Shown here: positions 34,713 through 54,820 of the stretch, piece after piece
How positions within the stretch are numbered: position 1 is the stretch's first letter
Layout of the letters: each line of letters begins with the position of its first letter
DNA from: Halictus rubicundus
Taxonomy: Eukaryota > Arthropoda > Insecta > Hymenoptera > Halictidae
Assembly: GCF_050948215.1 (NCBI RefSeq)
Contig: NC_135151.1
Span: 12,006,220-12,070,219, forward strand
DNA length: 64,000 nucleotides
Reading direction: 5' to 3'
Translations under genes and position numbers: made by a program
Notes under the pieces: model-generated
Told to the model about the DNA's origin: nothing
Databases searched by the model: none
The model's input: only the letters and a program-made list of their open reading frames with translations

Positions 34713-37700
34713 CTATTTTTGCTACGCAGCCTTCCGTGAATCTCGTGTCCCATCGATCACAATGCATCGGTAACTAGCAATGTGCACGATGCACATTAGT
34801 TTGTACCATTGTAATCTAAGAGCTTTCACTTTTTGTACCGTAACGATTCTGTCGGATTGTTTACCGAGTTCGTAACAACATAATGCTACTCGTCTAGTCT
34901 CCGTAATTTTACAATGTAATAGTTTATATTGTTATGTAGTACTTTACTGTCGTACCGTTTTCTATTTAAAATCGTTTCTCGAACAGGGAGGTTAGAAAAT
35001 ATCACGCCGTTCTTGCCGGTCAAAAATGCTTGAAATCGCTCAACTTTACATGTGTATAATTTTTGAACGAGTGAACTCCGCGCTTTAAAACTTGCATTTT
35101 TGGATTTTTCACGGCAAAATCTGCAGGATTGTATGAAAAAAGTGCAAAATTTTTGGTCCCAGAAAGCGAAGTTCAGCCATTTCTGTGATCTTATTAAAAC
35201 TGTTTTTCTCGCATTTAACATTCTTAAAACCTGTTATAGTAATGATATTGTACGTACTTACCACGTTGTTTTATTATACAACTCGTCCGTAACTTGCATT
35301 TCTTGTTTGCAATTTCATCCCCGTGATTTTACAATAAGTTAAGCTTGCACCAAACTGAACAAATTGTTATGATATTGTCGGTGAAATCAGACACATTCTA
35401 ATGGATAATAGAATAACACCGGTTTATTATAATTTTCTGTTTATTTTGTTATTAAATGTTTAGGCATTACAAATTATGACTAAGCGTAAAATGGACATAA
35501 CAATTTTTAAACACAATGCTCATCTTGCTGCTTCTTTCGTAACGCAATGTTATTTTATTTTATTCTATTTGATTCTTTTTTGTAAGAAACTACTAACATT
35601 AGTCTACGTAGACCAGTATCCTTGAGAAAGTGTACTAAGTAAATGATACGTTAGTTCTTTTCTCAAATGATAAGGGTATTTAGTTAGCTTAGAAAATAAA
35701 GTTGTCCACCAAAGGTGTCAGTTTGTTTTCCAAAATCAACATGTCTGTGAAATTTCCTAAATTACTTGTACATACATCAACATTTTTTAATTAAAACGAT
35801 AAAGAGACCAGGGTTACTGAAAAAGTAAACACGTAAGGAGAAGTGGTAAAGAATGAAATTTAGAAGACTGAAATTGTACGTTTCAAGACTATCGATAACG
35901 AGAAAAATGATTCATCTGAAACAGACTTTATGTTAACAACAATATTTATTACATAATAATTATATGATATAGTAATAACTTCTATGGATGTACGGTACAC
36001 TGTAGCGCTAAGTCTTAATGATATATAATATGCAATGGAATGATTACAAGTTGTTAAGACATTCACGTTTCAAGCTGGAGACGCTCAGGACATTTTGATC
36101 ATTTTAGAATTGCATACAGTTCTCTCATTTTTAAGGAGAATGATGCTGCAGCAATCATGTTTACGTGATCTGAACTTCAATTGTCTGTATAACATGTGTA
36201 TTAATAAATATGCTTCGAGTACTGAAGATAGGAATCAATTCTCTACGCTCTTACAGCGAATAACGTAATGTCTACGATAAAAAAAAAACTGGACAGTTCC
36301 CGTTGTTCGGTGAAAAATAATAAATCTTCTAGCATTGAGTCTTTCTTCTGAGAACCAGAACGATGCTTCAACGAGGTGTGCGCTTGAGATTTTTTTTCTC
36401 TTCTTTTAACGTTATGTTAATGTATGTTTAGTTAGATTTATATCTTCTGAATCGTTGTTTGATGCTGGTACAATCTATCAATGTTTCATTATATTGTATA
36501 TCTTTGCGTTGGACCCTTTCGCAACGGCAACGTCTTCACAAAGAGTTCATTATCATCGAGTAACGGAAATCATGTCAATTGAAAAGCCATCGACGAGCAA
36601 TTTACGTGGTCACACGTTGCTAAACAAATGAAATCTGTGGTGGCGTCGGCGTGATTCGAAAACTAAATTGTTGACTACTCAAATTCGTCTATAGTAGTGA
36701 TAATAATAACCGTTGTAACAGTAATGATATAATATTTGTATAGTTATTTGTATTACCGGTAGACAATTGCGTCTCTAAATGATTATCGTCATTATAGATC
36801 TTATGCCGATTGTGAATAGCTGGTGAATGATGCGTTAGGTGTTCATATTAATTGCAAACATGTTTACTTCGAGAACTTAACATTTATTGATTAGACCCTT
36901 CAATGAAAATTCATATTCGTGGACAGACGTAATCTGGAAATTTAGTCAGACAAGGTAAATAGTTATATTAAGTTTCTTTTGTGTAGAAAAGATTTTCTAT
37001 AGAGAAACCTATAATTTGATGTAAAGAAATTTATAATTTTATATAAAGAAACCTATGCAAGAAATTTTAGAAATTTCTTTTCGTATGCCGCATGATCAAT
37101 TTATGTAATCATGTTTATGTACAATAACTGCCCAGTGCAAGAAGAGCATTGGATTACTTGTAGTAAGTATTAACGAGTGATTCCACAAATCTAAATAAAA
37201 CAAAAATGAAGAGTAACAAAATTGAAACGGAGTCTCCACCACAATTACTCCTGGTTTCGACATTATTTCAATTTGTTAAATCATTCTTCCACACAAAGTC
37301 AAATTCCCTGTATGAGATTGAAAATTGCTTCAGAGATAACGTTATATTAAAATTGTTCAAATCTACGGGCAATCGTATCAACTTGAAAATTGGACTCCCT
37401 AATTATTCCTTTCTTCTCTTAAGTACTTTTATCCTATTTATCCTATTTATCCTTCTATCCCATTTATCGTGTATATTAAAAGAAAAGAATACTTCGTTAG
37501 TGACGAATCACGGTGAGGAGATACAAAACGATTTGCTATCTTGGAACGCCATTAGCTGCATTTCTGGCGTCGTTTTACTCGCGGAGAAACAAGAATCAAA
37601 TGGTCGAATTTGTTTTACCATTGGACTGAATTGTTTTAACCCCTGGACGACGGTCCTTAGGGTATAATATAATTGACATAATTGGGTGACATAATTGTCC

Positions 37701-39311
37701 TAGCTAATAGTAGCTATGATATGCTCGTGTAAACTGAAAGAACTGTGAATATTAAACTCTGCAGAATCTGTAAAGGTTAACGGAGTAATCTCTACGATAA
37801 ATTTTAATGGTCTCATTATATTACAACGCGTTAAACTGCTCGGCTTGTACCAATTAATTTGAATTAGTACTCGAGAACAATGGAGAACAATAGAAAAATT
37901 AACGTGTCAACGGTCAAAGAGGCTCATCGTCCAAAGGTTAAATTGCATCGATATTTCTGTTTCTTTACATTTTAATTGCATCATCGTGTTTCGTCGCTAC
38001 GCGTAATTTTGAACTGACGCGCAGATTCATCGTAGACGATCATTAATAACATTAACCTGACGGGCACGTTCACGACGTATTGTTCCGGTCAGCGTTTCGC
38101 AGTTACACGGTAAAGAAGGTTGAATAACCTTAGGACATTGTTAACAGAAACGCACCATGCTCGAAAGACTGGCGCAGTCCACGTTCACGAAGAAAACAAA
38201 AATGATTGTTGCAGGACCAAATGATTATCCACGGGAATACCAATCGAAGATAAAAAAAATTCCATGATGTTTTCGATTCAATTTAACATGACGAGTCATT
38301 CATTGGAAGTTGATGTCATCTTGCTACTGTCACGAGCATTTATGCGTTTTGTAAAAAATCACAGGCATCGAGGTCTTAGGCACGTACTGTACGTGCTCAT
38401 GCTACCGTAAATTCACTTCCAACTTCGTCAAATGCTTTCGAGCGTGCTCCGATTGCCAAACACAGTGCAGATATTTTTTATTTTATGTCGTCATTCCTTT
38501 TTATTATGTAAATGAGTCATTTTTACGGACAATTTGCTAGGATACATTCGATTTTGTGTAATAATTTTCGTAGAAAGAAAATGATATGTTATGTAAGAGA
38601 TATTTAAATAAATAATAGAAGAAGCGCATTGGAACTGAAATTTATAAAACTGACATAATCTTGCCTAAGAAAGCTAGCGAAATTCTTTGTTCTTTTAACT
38701 AGTATATCAGTGGCATTCTTAGTATATCACGAATCTTTTCGTTACTGATAAACATGTACCGCGAAATGGAAAATAAAAGACGATCTGCATGAATAATTTA
38801 TTATTTCGAGTGCATGCACGATGTACTTATTTTACTGCACGAATGAAAATATATATATCACTCATATATCTTTTATTAGAAGCCTCTCGAGTAGACAATT
38901 AAAATAACGTTTTCGAACTACAAATTTCCACGGGAACGGTTCGATCGTAATTTCTGAATGATAAACAACACATGGGCGTAAAACACTCAAGAACATTCAA
39001 ATACAATATAATCTTTTATTTCTATGACCTGTTCGAAGAACGTAACAAGTAGCGTTAACTTTTAATCAGCACAGTCTGCTGGGAAAATGACTATATGTAA
39101 TCCCTAGAAAGATTGTAACCGTTCTTTCGAAAACCTTCCACGCATCGAACTCTGATATAATGGAGATAATATTACTGTTTCAAAAGAACACGGATAAATC
39201 CATTAAAAAATTACGAAATAATATTGTTGACGAATATCCAGAAGAGTATTTTCACAGTGCGAATTGAAAGACACAGACATTCCTTCAAATATTCAATTGT
39301 AACATAATAAA

Positions 39312-39346
39312 AAATATATATGTATGTATATATATATATATATATT
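39312..39346. repeat. (TA/TG)n microsatellite
   Basis: ATATATATGTATGTATAT words over about 35 bp. Confidence 0.85.
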
Positions 39347-41546
39347 GGCTTTTTCTCGTTAAAATTGCGACTTTTATGAATGAATTTTTTTCGAATTGTC
39401 AGATTCTTCGATTCTTCTGATCAGAGTGGTTTGAACGATCGTTCTAAATACGTTTAAATGGAGATGTGCCCGCTACTGTAATGAGTGCTCGTTCTGTGGT
39501 AATAAATTTGGCTTGTGGCTCGTTCGTTTCCCTATATCGTTTAGCTATTATAACTATAGCGTCTTTAAATGTGACATCGCGAACGGCGACATCGATCGAT
39601 TTTCATACACCAGTGGCGCTACACACGGAAATCATCATTTCGAAAGCAATGAAAGGCACTATTCGGACGTTACATAGATACAGGTAGCGCCGATAACAAT
39701 TAGAAAATGATATGGTACACGCTTCCGCAGCCCCGTATTTACAGTTACGTTGTCGTGTTATCCGCGCGCACGCGCGCGATTCTACTGCTCGCGAGAAGTT
39801 AACGCGATTATCGATCTGCAATTATGTACGCGATCCCGCGATATTCTCACTGTCGTTTACGCTTTTACCAACTATCGGATTATCGATCGCTAAAACGCGC
39901 GATATCATCCAGCCGGCGCGGCGATGTAACCTTTCAATAGTTGATTCTACGTGAAATGCTCGAACTTTAGAGCGCATCCGAGGTTTCGTAAGTTTAACGA
40001 GTTGCGAACGCCAATCTTATCGAACATGTTGAAAAAAAAATTATTGGAGCTACGGCTGTAAACCGGAAGACGGACGAACAAGTGCAATATTTTTCTTTAT
40101 AGAATACCTTCGATATTCTTAAAAATAAATGAACCGAAGTATCTCTTTACACGACAATGAAAGACATGCTCAGTCTTGCACTCTACTCTGTTTATGGCAT
40201 ACAGTCGTGCAAGAGGGAACGTTGTACGCGAATTCTGACAATATTGAGTCACACGATGGCAAATCGATTAACTTTGCAAAATGAAAGTAGAGAAAATTGA
40301 TGAAACAGTACAAGTTCGTTGTTAAATTTATTTTTGTCGGTTGGTGATATCAAGCCTAATTATCAAAGCAATTTATAACATATGTAAATGTCAAAAAATT
40401 AGAATGCTGTTTGATCGATTTGGCCAGTGAACAGCTCAATTGTTTAACGACGATCGCAATCATTCTTTAATACATTTGCCTATTTCTGCTGTCGATGTAA
40501 CAATAGCCAGTGGCAATTGTGGCTAATCCATTGTAAAACCGACGTGAAATTGTACATGAAATTACAGCGTCAGTGTTCCGTCTTGCATGACAAACTTATG
40601 GCGGTGCAAACAAAAGCGAACGACGAGACTGAGCGTGCGTAATGGCATTCAGACTCTGATGTGTTTTTTTTCAAGGAAAATGCACTGGCACCGGTATAAA
40701 TAAAATTTGGTGATACTTGATGAACGTCGCTAAACAGAAACTGTGGATGTCGTTCGTGTGCGCGTCATTCGGGCGTACAATGCAACAACGATATGTCTTA
40801 CTTCAAAATTAATTTTTATTACTTCAAGATTGATTAAAAATTATCCTTATCTCGTATTAAACGCAAGACTATTCTACGTATATTTAATTACATATTCATA
40901 TCCGCGGAAAGATGTCGAATGAAAAGGAACGATTAATTTCCAAACTTAACTTTCACATAGAATTAACTGTTCTCTGGTCGTTCGGCTACTTTGACGACGC
41001 TACTACAATACTACCGGTTAGTTCAACGATCAAACGTAAAAGAACTCGTGAATAATGAGGACACTGTATACAATATAACGAGTCTCTCTATTCAAGATCT
41101 CGCACGTTAAATGTTACGATTTCATCGAAAAACTCGTCGTTGGAGAGTGTTTCTCTAGATCCCCTATGGGTTTATGCTCGTTGTAAATTCTTAACTACAA
41201 TTCCTTGGAATGTACGCTTTTCATTGCATACGAAAATACAAAAAACCCCGGTGCAACGTATCAAATGACAGGTGAGAAGCGATGCCGTGCCCGATCATTG
41301 TCGTGTGTAACATGATTGGAGGTCGGTGTTTTCTGAACCAATTTTTATTTTGAACCTGTAAATCTGTTTCACATCAGTCGGTTCTGGACAAAATCAGATA
41401 GAGAACAAACACGTTCGTCGACGGAGAAACCAACGATCTTATACGTCCATTTCCCGCTTGTGCAAGCAGCTCGTGGCAATCTCGATCGATATCGGGCTCA
41501 CGACGCCTTCTTAAAACGGTTAAACTCTCTTAATCTCTCGTTTAAA

Positions 41547-41550
<4 letters not shown>

Positions 41551-41582
<32 letters not shown>

Positions 41583-41611
41583 TTCTCTCTCTCTCGCTCT
41601 CTTTTCTCTCC
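41551..41611. repeat. (CT)n microsatellite
   Basis: About 60 bp of CT repeats with short interruptions. Confidence 0.9.
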
Positions 41612-41904
41612 GTTTAAGTACAATGCTGCCGTAAAGTACGTGACTCGGACATGCTACGGATACAATCGTTTATGATATAATTGGTCCTGAAAAAATGATA
41701 GAACCAAACCTGGTTGAGTATAGTGATCCATGCATGCTCGGCGCTTCTGCAGGAGTCCGGATCCCGATCTTGATCCAGGTGTTTCGGTCACGGGACCCGG
41801 AACAGGGGGAATGGAATGATATGGATTCCGGTTAATTGGGACACGTTGGGATCAGGTAATCTGTCCCAGTTAAGTGGTACAGTGTCCATTCGGATTACGA
41901 GGTA

Positions 41905-41985
41905 GCGTACTGTGACCTTTCTAAAATTTTCTATAAATTTTCTCAGATACCTTCAAGTATATAATTCAAGACTTAATGTTACAGA
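41905..41985. repeat. Dispersed repeat, copy 1 (pairs with 54745-54820)
   Basis: Contains CTAAAATTTTCTATAAATTT followed by TCTCAGATACCTTCAAGTAT. The copy near 54745 reads TTAAAATTTTGTATACATTT and TCTCAGATACCTTTAAGTGT. Weaker similarity extends rightwards in both, and to about 2580-2650. Confidence 0.6.
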
Positions 41986-42349
41986 AACTTGGCAATTGTG
42001 ACAGTGATTATAAAAGTGAAGTAAATCATGCCATCCTTCTTCGAGATATTTAGACTTTTGCGTCTGAATTGGTGAAAAAATATTTCACCATGATAACATG
42101 TAATATATAATATACAACTTCTCACTTTGTTATATAATAATTAGTAAAATCAATCGACGTAGCAAGCAAAAAGATCTGTTTGGAATTTCGCCTTACATCG
42201 ATTTCATAACCACCAGCACAATTATCGTACTGTAACGAAAATTAATATACAGAAATTTTGGAGGGGTCAAGAGAGACCCCGGTATAACCGGTTACGGGCT
42301 TGCTGTCCCAATAGTATCGTATTCTACTCTTTGCTTCCGTTCTTCGGTA

Positions 42350-42552
42350 CAGTAGAACCTCGCTCGTTGCACGGAACGGGGCCGAAAGTGCGAGCAAAAA
42401 TTGAGGCCGCGCAACGAAAGCGGTAACCAATCGCACGATCTGTTTTCCCACTCCGGGATATAATGTAGCCCCCGCAATCCCCACCGCGAGTTCCAGAGCT
42501 TCTAACAACTCGTGGTGGGGATCGCTAATGTGTATCGAGCGAGGTCCCACTG
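42350..42552. mobile_element. pogo/Tigger-like MITE flanked by TA
   Basis: Left end CAGTAGAACCTCGCTCGTTG and right end CGAGCGAGGTCCCACTG are inverted repeats with two mismatches in 17. TA flanks both sides (42348-42349, 42553-42554). CAGTrGrACCTCGcT is the classical end of pogo/Tigger elements (family knowledge). 203 bp, noncoding. Confidence 0.85.
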
Positions 42553-43739
42553 TATTTGTCCCAATTGAGCGGCGGTTCTGATCAACTGGTGTCCCAATTA
42601 ACCGAAATGCACCGTACCTAAGAGTTCTGCGCTCTCTACGTGTCTACATTTACACACCTCTACTCTATGCTCCTTATGTTATTCGCGATGATCGATTTCC
42701 CATACAATAACGAAGTGCGTTCTCCGACGGAACGTACGAATCGGTGTGCGCAGCTTTGCCGACGGAAGTTCGCGTCATCGATTGCGTCGTGACACACCGA
42801 GCTATTTCTGGTTAGTTGAACCGCGGCTACGTAATGATCCCGGGGACTATTGCTAGTAACGTTCGCTTTCTATCGACGCTTTGATTCCATCAACACGCAA
42901 CGGCATCCCCGTAATTATGTACATATGTATGTTTGTAGCATTGGGGTCTTCTGGAGTTCGCATCGTCTACAATGATAGGAGGTCGGAATGAGATTCAAGT
43001 GTTCGACAGATATTGAATAATGTTTACAAGCGATACAAGATCGTGCATGCGTGCGATACACATTAGTTCGCGAGCTGGTCGGCAAAGTTGTGCACCTACA
43101 TGCTTTCATTTCGGCTGGCTTTAGCGTGTTATACACTTTCTGGGCCAGATTCTCAATCATCTGCTATTATTCTCCCACTGAGCCTTCAAACGACTACTGT
43201 TTAGGAGGACTGACAAGCGGTACGATCGAAACAAAACAGCGATGTTACTGATCGTTGTGCAGCTCTCTGTGATTATGAATGTTCCAATTTGAATCGCAAC
43301 GATCGATGCTGTCGGCTAAGAGAACTTCGAAACAAGTTCGCTTATGAAATAAAAACAACTTCTGTCGCGGATACATGGAGAAAATGATGTTACTGGTTGA
43401 ATCGGTAGAAGAGCCCATGTTCCTAGAAATGCAGATTATTGAACGATCGGTCTTGCGATTGGTCAACGAGATGCTCGCCACGTTGAATTTCACGAAACGT
43501 CGGCTTGTCCATAGGCTTAGGAGTCATCGATGACAGTCGACGGGTCTTCGTAATTTGTGTAACGTAACCGAATATGCCATGTTGCTCAATTTGCCAGAAA
43601 ACGTGGAGAAAATTCGTGTGGTTGTTAGTTATGCGTTAATTAGTAAAATCTGATTTTGGCGTTATTCTCTTACCACGATGCATTTACGACAAAAATGGAT
43701 AGATTAAATGGAAAATTGAATAGGCATTATAGAACAGTT

Positions 43740-44014
43740 TAAGGATGTTGTTACGTTATTTTTAATTATTTAAAATGATTAAAAGGGAATGTACATTTTC
43801 ATTACAACTGACTTGGACAAATTTTATTTTCCATGAAGATCCACAGTCCACTGAAAAATGGGTGGATGAAATTTCAAACAGTAAAACGATTGAAAGAATT
43901 TGAGATCATCCATCTGTTATTTTCAATTCACTGAAATTATTAAACGAACAAAGGAATTTGGTTTTTCAATCGATGAGGACAATTTTTATTCTGCGTGAAG
44001 ATCCCGTAGTCTAG
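43740..44014. mobile_element. GACTGCGGAT-family copies in direct orientation
   Basis: Two same-orientation ends: CCATGAAGATCCACAGTCCA at 43831 and TGCGTGAAGATCCCGTAGTC at 43992, each preceded by an AAATTTTTATT-like run. This looks like two adjacent partial copies rather than an inverted pair. Confidence 0.5.
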
Positions 44015-44702
44015 CGATAACAATTGCAAAGATTCTCAAGTAAGTGACCTATGTGGACTTCAGCCTAGAGAAGAATCAATGCTCGGTGTCGATTGAAAGC
44101 TAACTTTACGTATGTATAAAAATGAGAATTGGTCTCGTTTGTAAAAGATCAACTTTAAACTAGGAGATGCTTGAAAGTTTTTAGTTTGTTTGTTTGTTCA
44201 ATTTTGTCGGCGTTTTCGGGCGAATTGAACGCCGCACAGCGGAAACGGGACTTCGCAGAGTGGCTCTGAGAATCTGGGAGCGATACGCCTCGTGACCAAT
44301 ACGTCCGGTGTAATGCACGGCGAGAAGCTAAAACGATAAGCATCGCGAAGTTCTCGGATAAACCTGGACCATTCTCCTTGACACGTGACTTCGTTACGAG
44401 TAAATTATGACTAACGGTGTTATCGATAGCTCTATCGTTTATATGATCGATTAAAGTATAGCTCGGTCGCGTGCAACATTTTTTTCTCCGTTTTCTCTTT
44501 CTCTGTACGCCGAGGGAGACGGAAAACAAGACCCTTCGAAACGGTTTTTATTTTTCTTCACCTAACGCCTACGATGAGATTAAGTACGAATGGACATACA
44601 TAGGTAATAAGTACACAACGGCTATTCGAGAACATGTTTTTTTCCCTGTCGAAATATGTACGTTCCATGGCGGTGATATTTACAGAGTCTCTATGCGTTG
44701 AT

Positions 44703-44722
44703 CGGTGTGTGTGTGTCTGCGC

Positions 44723-44753
<31 letters not shown>

Positions 44754-44766
44754 AGAGAGAGATGCA
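44703..44766. repeat. (GT)n microsatellite
   Basis: GTGTGTGT runs with one TCTGCGC interruption, ending in GAGAGAGA. Confidence 0.9.
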
Positions 44767-45180
44767 TGATGGGGAAGGTAAACTGGAAAAAGCGTTAAGG
44801 CGCGTTTACATAGATTTCTTTTTCATTCAATAACAATGCGTTCTCGAACGTGCTTTCGGTTATCGGTGCGTCGCGTCGTCGGAAGTTCTACCTTCCCGAG
44901 GAGCTTCGAACAGAATTCGAATTGAATTTCTAATCGATTACGTCTCGGGATACACGCGTACGTGCGATAAAGACGCTACTTTTATTGTACTAACCGACCC
45001 CGTTATCCTCTGCTTTTTTTTTTCTCCCCTCAGTCGAATTCGAAGCTTCAAGGTTCAACGATGCGATAAAATACATAAACTTGTTACAGCAGTTGAACTC
45101 AGTTAATATTGTACGAAGTCAGTTTTTCTCTTTCTAACAATTGATTCTTTTTATCTTTTCTTCGAAGAATACATATAGTA

Positions 45181-45245
45181 CAATAATATACGTATATATA
45201 TATATATAAATGTATGTATATATATATATATATATGTATGTATAT
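45181..45245. repeat. (TA)n microsatellite
   Basis: TATATATATATAAATGTATG and further TA/TG alternation. A similar tract is at 45557-45620. Confidence 0.85.
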
Positions 45246-46376
45246 TTACTATGATATACATGCACATATACATAATGTGAGATTCCCGGAACGTTCGTGA
45301 TTCAAGTGTATACGTACGTAACGTGCGTTCTCTTTTCTTTTGTCTCTATCTAAACTTACACGCCTTTTTGCTCTTCGGATTCCCAATGAATACATTTAAA
45401 GAGAATCATCACCGTCGATTCGTCACTACTTTTTCGTCTTCTCTCACTCACTATTCCATTGTTTTTCTCAAGATGGTAGGTCAACGAAAGGATAATAATG
45501 CAAGTTGTACAATCGGTAGGCCCGTTATGGTTGGAAAAAACAGTAACAGTATCTGTATATATATATATAACACGTGGTAAATATTTATATATATATATAA
45601 TACATATATGTATGTATACGAATATGTTTACAGTTGCACGTACACGCGTATGTATAATAATAGTTGTTTGTCCTGTGGAGGCGCGGCCTGAAGGGAGAAT
45701 CGAGCGTTCCCTGTACCATTATTATTATTAAGAACAACGCATTTCTTTTCCACAATCGATTTCTCTTAACGATCCCGCGCCGATAGTCTCAGGAACCCGA
45801 CGATCGAAACGCGATCATGCGCGCGACCCACGGATTTCTGTCTCTCGCGTACATACTCCCGAGGTCAAGCAAGTAATATTCGCACGCGAACCGCCCGCAT
45901 GTGCATCGGTCGATTACAACGGTCTCTCTGTCGACGAAACATGTAAACTACGAAATAATGCTTTGCAGAACCGTGATAATCGACGGACGCAGTTATAACA
46001 AAAACTTGTGCGGTGTCTGTGTCCCCCGCGGGTCGCAACACTGGTGCAGCGTGTATCTCACGTTTCGATTCACGAATTCGTCTCGGAACAGCTTCGCGGG
46101 TTTCGATCGACGGTGTTCCCTGTACAGGTAACATAGCATAGTCTAAAGGTCATTTTTTTCCGTTACGAAGATATCGCGATTCAAAGCATTGTCCTTTTGC
46201 GTGGGGAAATCAGAGAACAGAATAACGAGAACGAAACTCTCGGACTCCGAGGAAAGCTTATTTTCAAACGTAGGAATCGCATTATACGTGTAGAGCGTTT
46301 CGACTGGTTCGTGACAATGAATGCGTTCGTTTTCTATATACATACATATATATAGATATACATATACAGGGCGTCC

Positions 46377-46732
46377 GAAAAATGTTGTAGTTCCTTAAAC
46401 GGGGCGAGTCCTAAGGTAATTTGAAGTCACTTTTTCCTTTGCGAAATTGTTCTCCGCCGCTTCGTTAAGGAGTTATGAACGAAAAACACGGACCAATCAT
46501 AGCGCGGCTACAGAGGACGGATACCGGCTCGGCCAATGATAACGCCACGATCGGCGCGATCTGCCGTCGAGCCGCAATACGCTCGTTATAGCCGTGCTCT
46601 GATTGGTCCGTGTTTTACGTTAATAACTCCTCCACAAAGCCGCGGAGAACATTTTCGTAAAGGAAAAAGTTACTTCGAATTACCTCGGGAATCACCCTTT
46701 TCGAGGAAGTACAACATTTTCCGGACACCCTG
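46377..46732. mobile_element. Fold-back MITE with CAGGGCGTCCGAAAAATG end, flanked by TA
   Basis: Left arm CAGGGCGTCCGAAAAATGTT and right arm AACATTTTCCGGACACCCTG pair, and the arms continue inwards (AAGTCACTTTTTCCTTTGCG with CGTAAAGGAAAAAGTTACTT; AAACACGGACCAATCA with TGATTGGTCCGTGTTT). Flanking bases are TA. The whole 356 bp is one imperfect palindrome with no ORF of note. Confidence 0.85.
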
Positions 46733-47429
46733 TAAATGTACACACATATATATAAATGTAATCGTTACATGCCCCGTAGAATCGTCTATAATTAATCATA
46801 TTCTGCATCGAACACGACTATCGGCCTGTACAAATTGTCGCTAACAACTTCATTTTCTTCCACGTCTTATTCTTCCCCGAACGAAATTACACGGCTACTC
46901 ACGCAGTTCAAGACACAATTCTACGTCGTATACATTATATATCTATATATGTTTGATATACTATATATACACGAAGATATATAGTATACTCATATGTATA
47001 AATATATAATTTCTATCGGCTAAATAGCGTTACGTTATTAATATTATTATTATAAACACCTTATCAAATGCGCTCGCGGCTCGAACGGCAAAAGGAAACG
47101 CAATACTACTGGAGGCATACCCAGACATCTTATTTGGAAGTCAGAAACACATGTTTTTTTTTCGCAAATATTCAATGCTTCATCGAGATACCTCGATAAG
47201 AGGACGCGTGGTTTTTTCTTTTCTTTTTTTTTGTTTAATTCATTCAATATTACATCTACAGAGAAATCTAGTAGATATACATATGTATATACAAGACGCT
47301 ACACTTCATGAGAACATATTATTAATACTAAAATCTTGTTGGTGGTATTTATTGTTATTTAGTTTTTTAGTAATAGATTATTAATACCCACTAAGTGCCT
47401 GTTTTCTCCTCTTTGTTCGTATTTACTCG

Positions 47430-47495
47430 CTCTCTCTCTCTCACACCCGTTCTCTCCCACCCTCACATTCATCCTTTCTCTCCCTCCTATCACGC

Positions 47496-47543
<48 letters not shown>
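47430..47543. repeat. (CT)n microsatellite
   Basis: A CT-rich tract of over 110 bp with a pure run at about 47498-47543, roughly 390 bp past the Syt1 stop on the gene's 3' side and so possibly in its 3' UTR. Confidence 0.9.
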
Positions 47544-47545
<2 letters not shown>

Positions 47546-47926
47546 GCGCGCACGCGCTCTGTCTCCCGTTTTTCGTGCATGATTACTTCTGTGAATAAAC
47601 GACCAGTTTACTTGACAAGATCGTTGCATCCTTTTTCTATTATTTTCTCTCCTTTTTTTGTTTCTTTGAATTTTCGTTCACATCTCTTTCTCGTTTTCTT
47701 TCCTATCTTTTTTGTTCGTTCTAGGGTAATGCTGCCTCGTTCGGTTACATTGTCCATGAATATCGTTGGGAATTATATATATAGTTTGTCGAGTGGGAGG
47801 GCGGGGGCGGGGGGCGAAAGCGAACGAAACGAAACGGAAAAAAGTTTTGCTTTTTCTGTACATTTGTCGTGTCTGCTTAGAACCTTTGGTGTGCATTACC
47901 TTAAGTGGACATTCTCAAACGACCTT

Positions 47927-54570
<6,644 letters not shown>

Positions 54571-54744
54571 TTTCTGCGCCGAAAAACATCGAATAACAAT
54601 TTAATATGTTCTCAATAACAAACGCTCATAAGTCAGAATATTGTGAAATATTATCTTTCGACACTTTTCTCCATATCCTTAACCCTTATATAGGAAGATG
54701 TGGATTGGATCTAACACCTACCCTTAAGTGATGGTGTTTACTAA

Positions 54745-54820
54745 TCTAGTGTAGGCCTTTTTAAAATTTTGTATACATTTTCTCAGATACCTTTAAGTGT
54801 ACAATTTAAGATTAAAAAAT
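54745..54820. repeat. Dispersed repeat, copy 2 (pairs with 41905-41985)
   Basis: Same orientation as copy 1, with TCTCAGATACCTTTAAGTGT as the clearest shared block. Downstream, AATCCAAATGTTCGAAAG also resembles GATCCAAATGTTCCAAAG at about 2589. Confidence 0.6.

Larger units (their letters stand above)
41826..42610. mobile_element. Possible older element with GGTTAATTGGGACAC ends, split by a younger insertion
   Basis: CCGGTTAATTGGGACAC at about 41836 is mirrored by GTGTCCCAATTAACCG at about 42587. Further TGTCCC/GGGACA words occur near both ends. The interior contains the 42350-42552 element. The match is limited to the ends, so this is tentative. Confidence 0.45.
34713..47926. other. Interval of 13.2 kb without a supported gene
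   Basis: AT-rich at the left, more GC-balanced from about 44 kb. The right part may include the Syt1 3' UTR, whose end could not be fixed. It contains the repeats and MITEs listed separately. No chain of exons with matching phases was seen. Confidence 0.65.

Noticed and set aside
37206..37667. Plus-strand ORF of 153 codons with a hydrophobic segment (LLLSTFILFILFILL)
   Set aside because: No recognisable family, AT-rich composition like its surroundings, no splice or conservation argument. An ORF of this length can occur by chance.
45901..46139. Plus-strand exon-like stretch between TTTGCAG (45967) and CAG|GTAACA (46131), more GC-balanced than its surroundings
   Set aside because: Acceptor and donor shapes fit, but the translation resembles no known protein and no partner exon was found. 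It may be conserved noncoding or 3' UTR sequence.
47359..47629. ORFs rich in Arg-Glu or Ser-Leu
   Set aside because: These are translations of the (CT)n/(GA)n microsatellite; the same applies at 10906-11124, 26497-26891 and 41460-41675.
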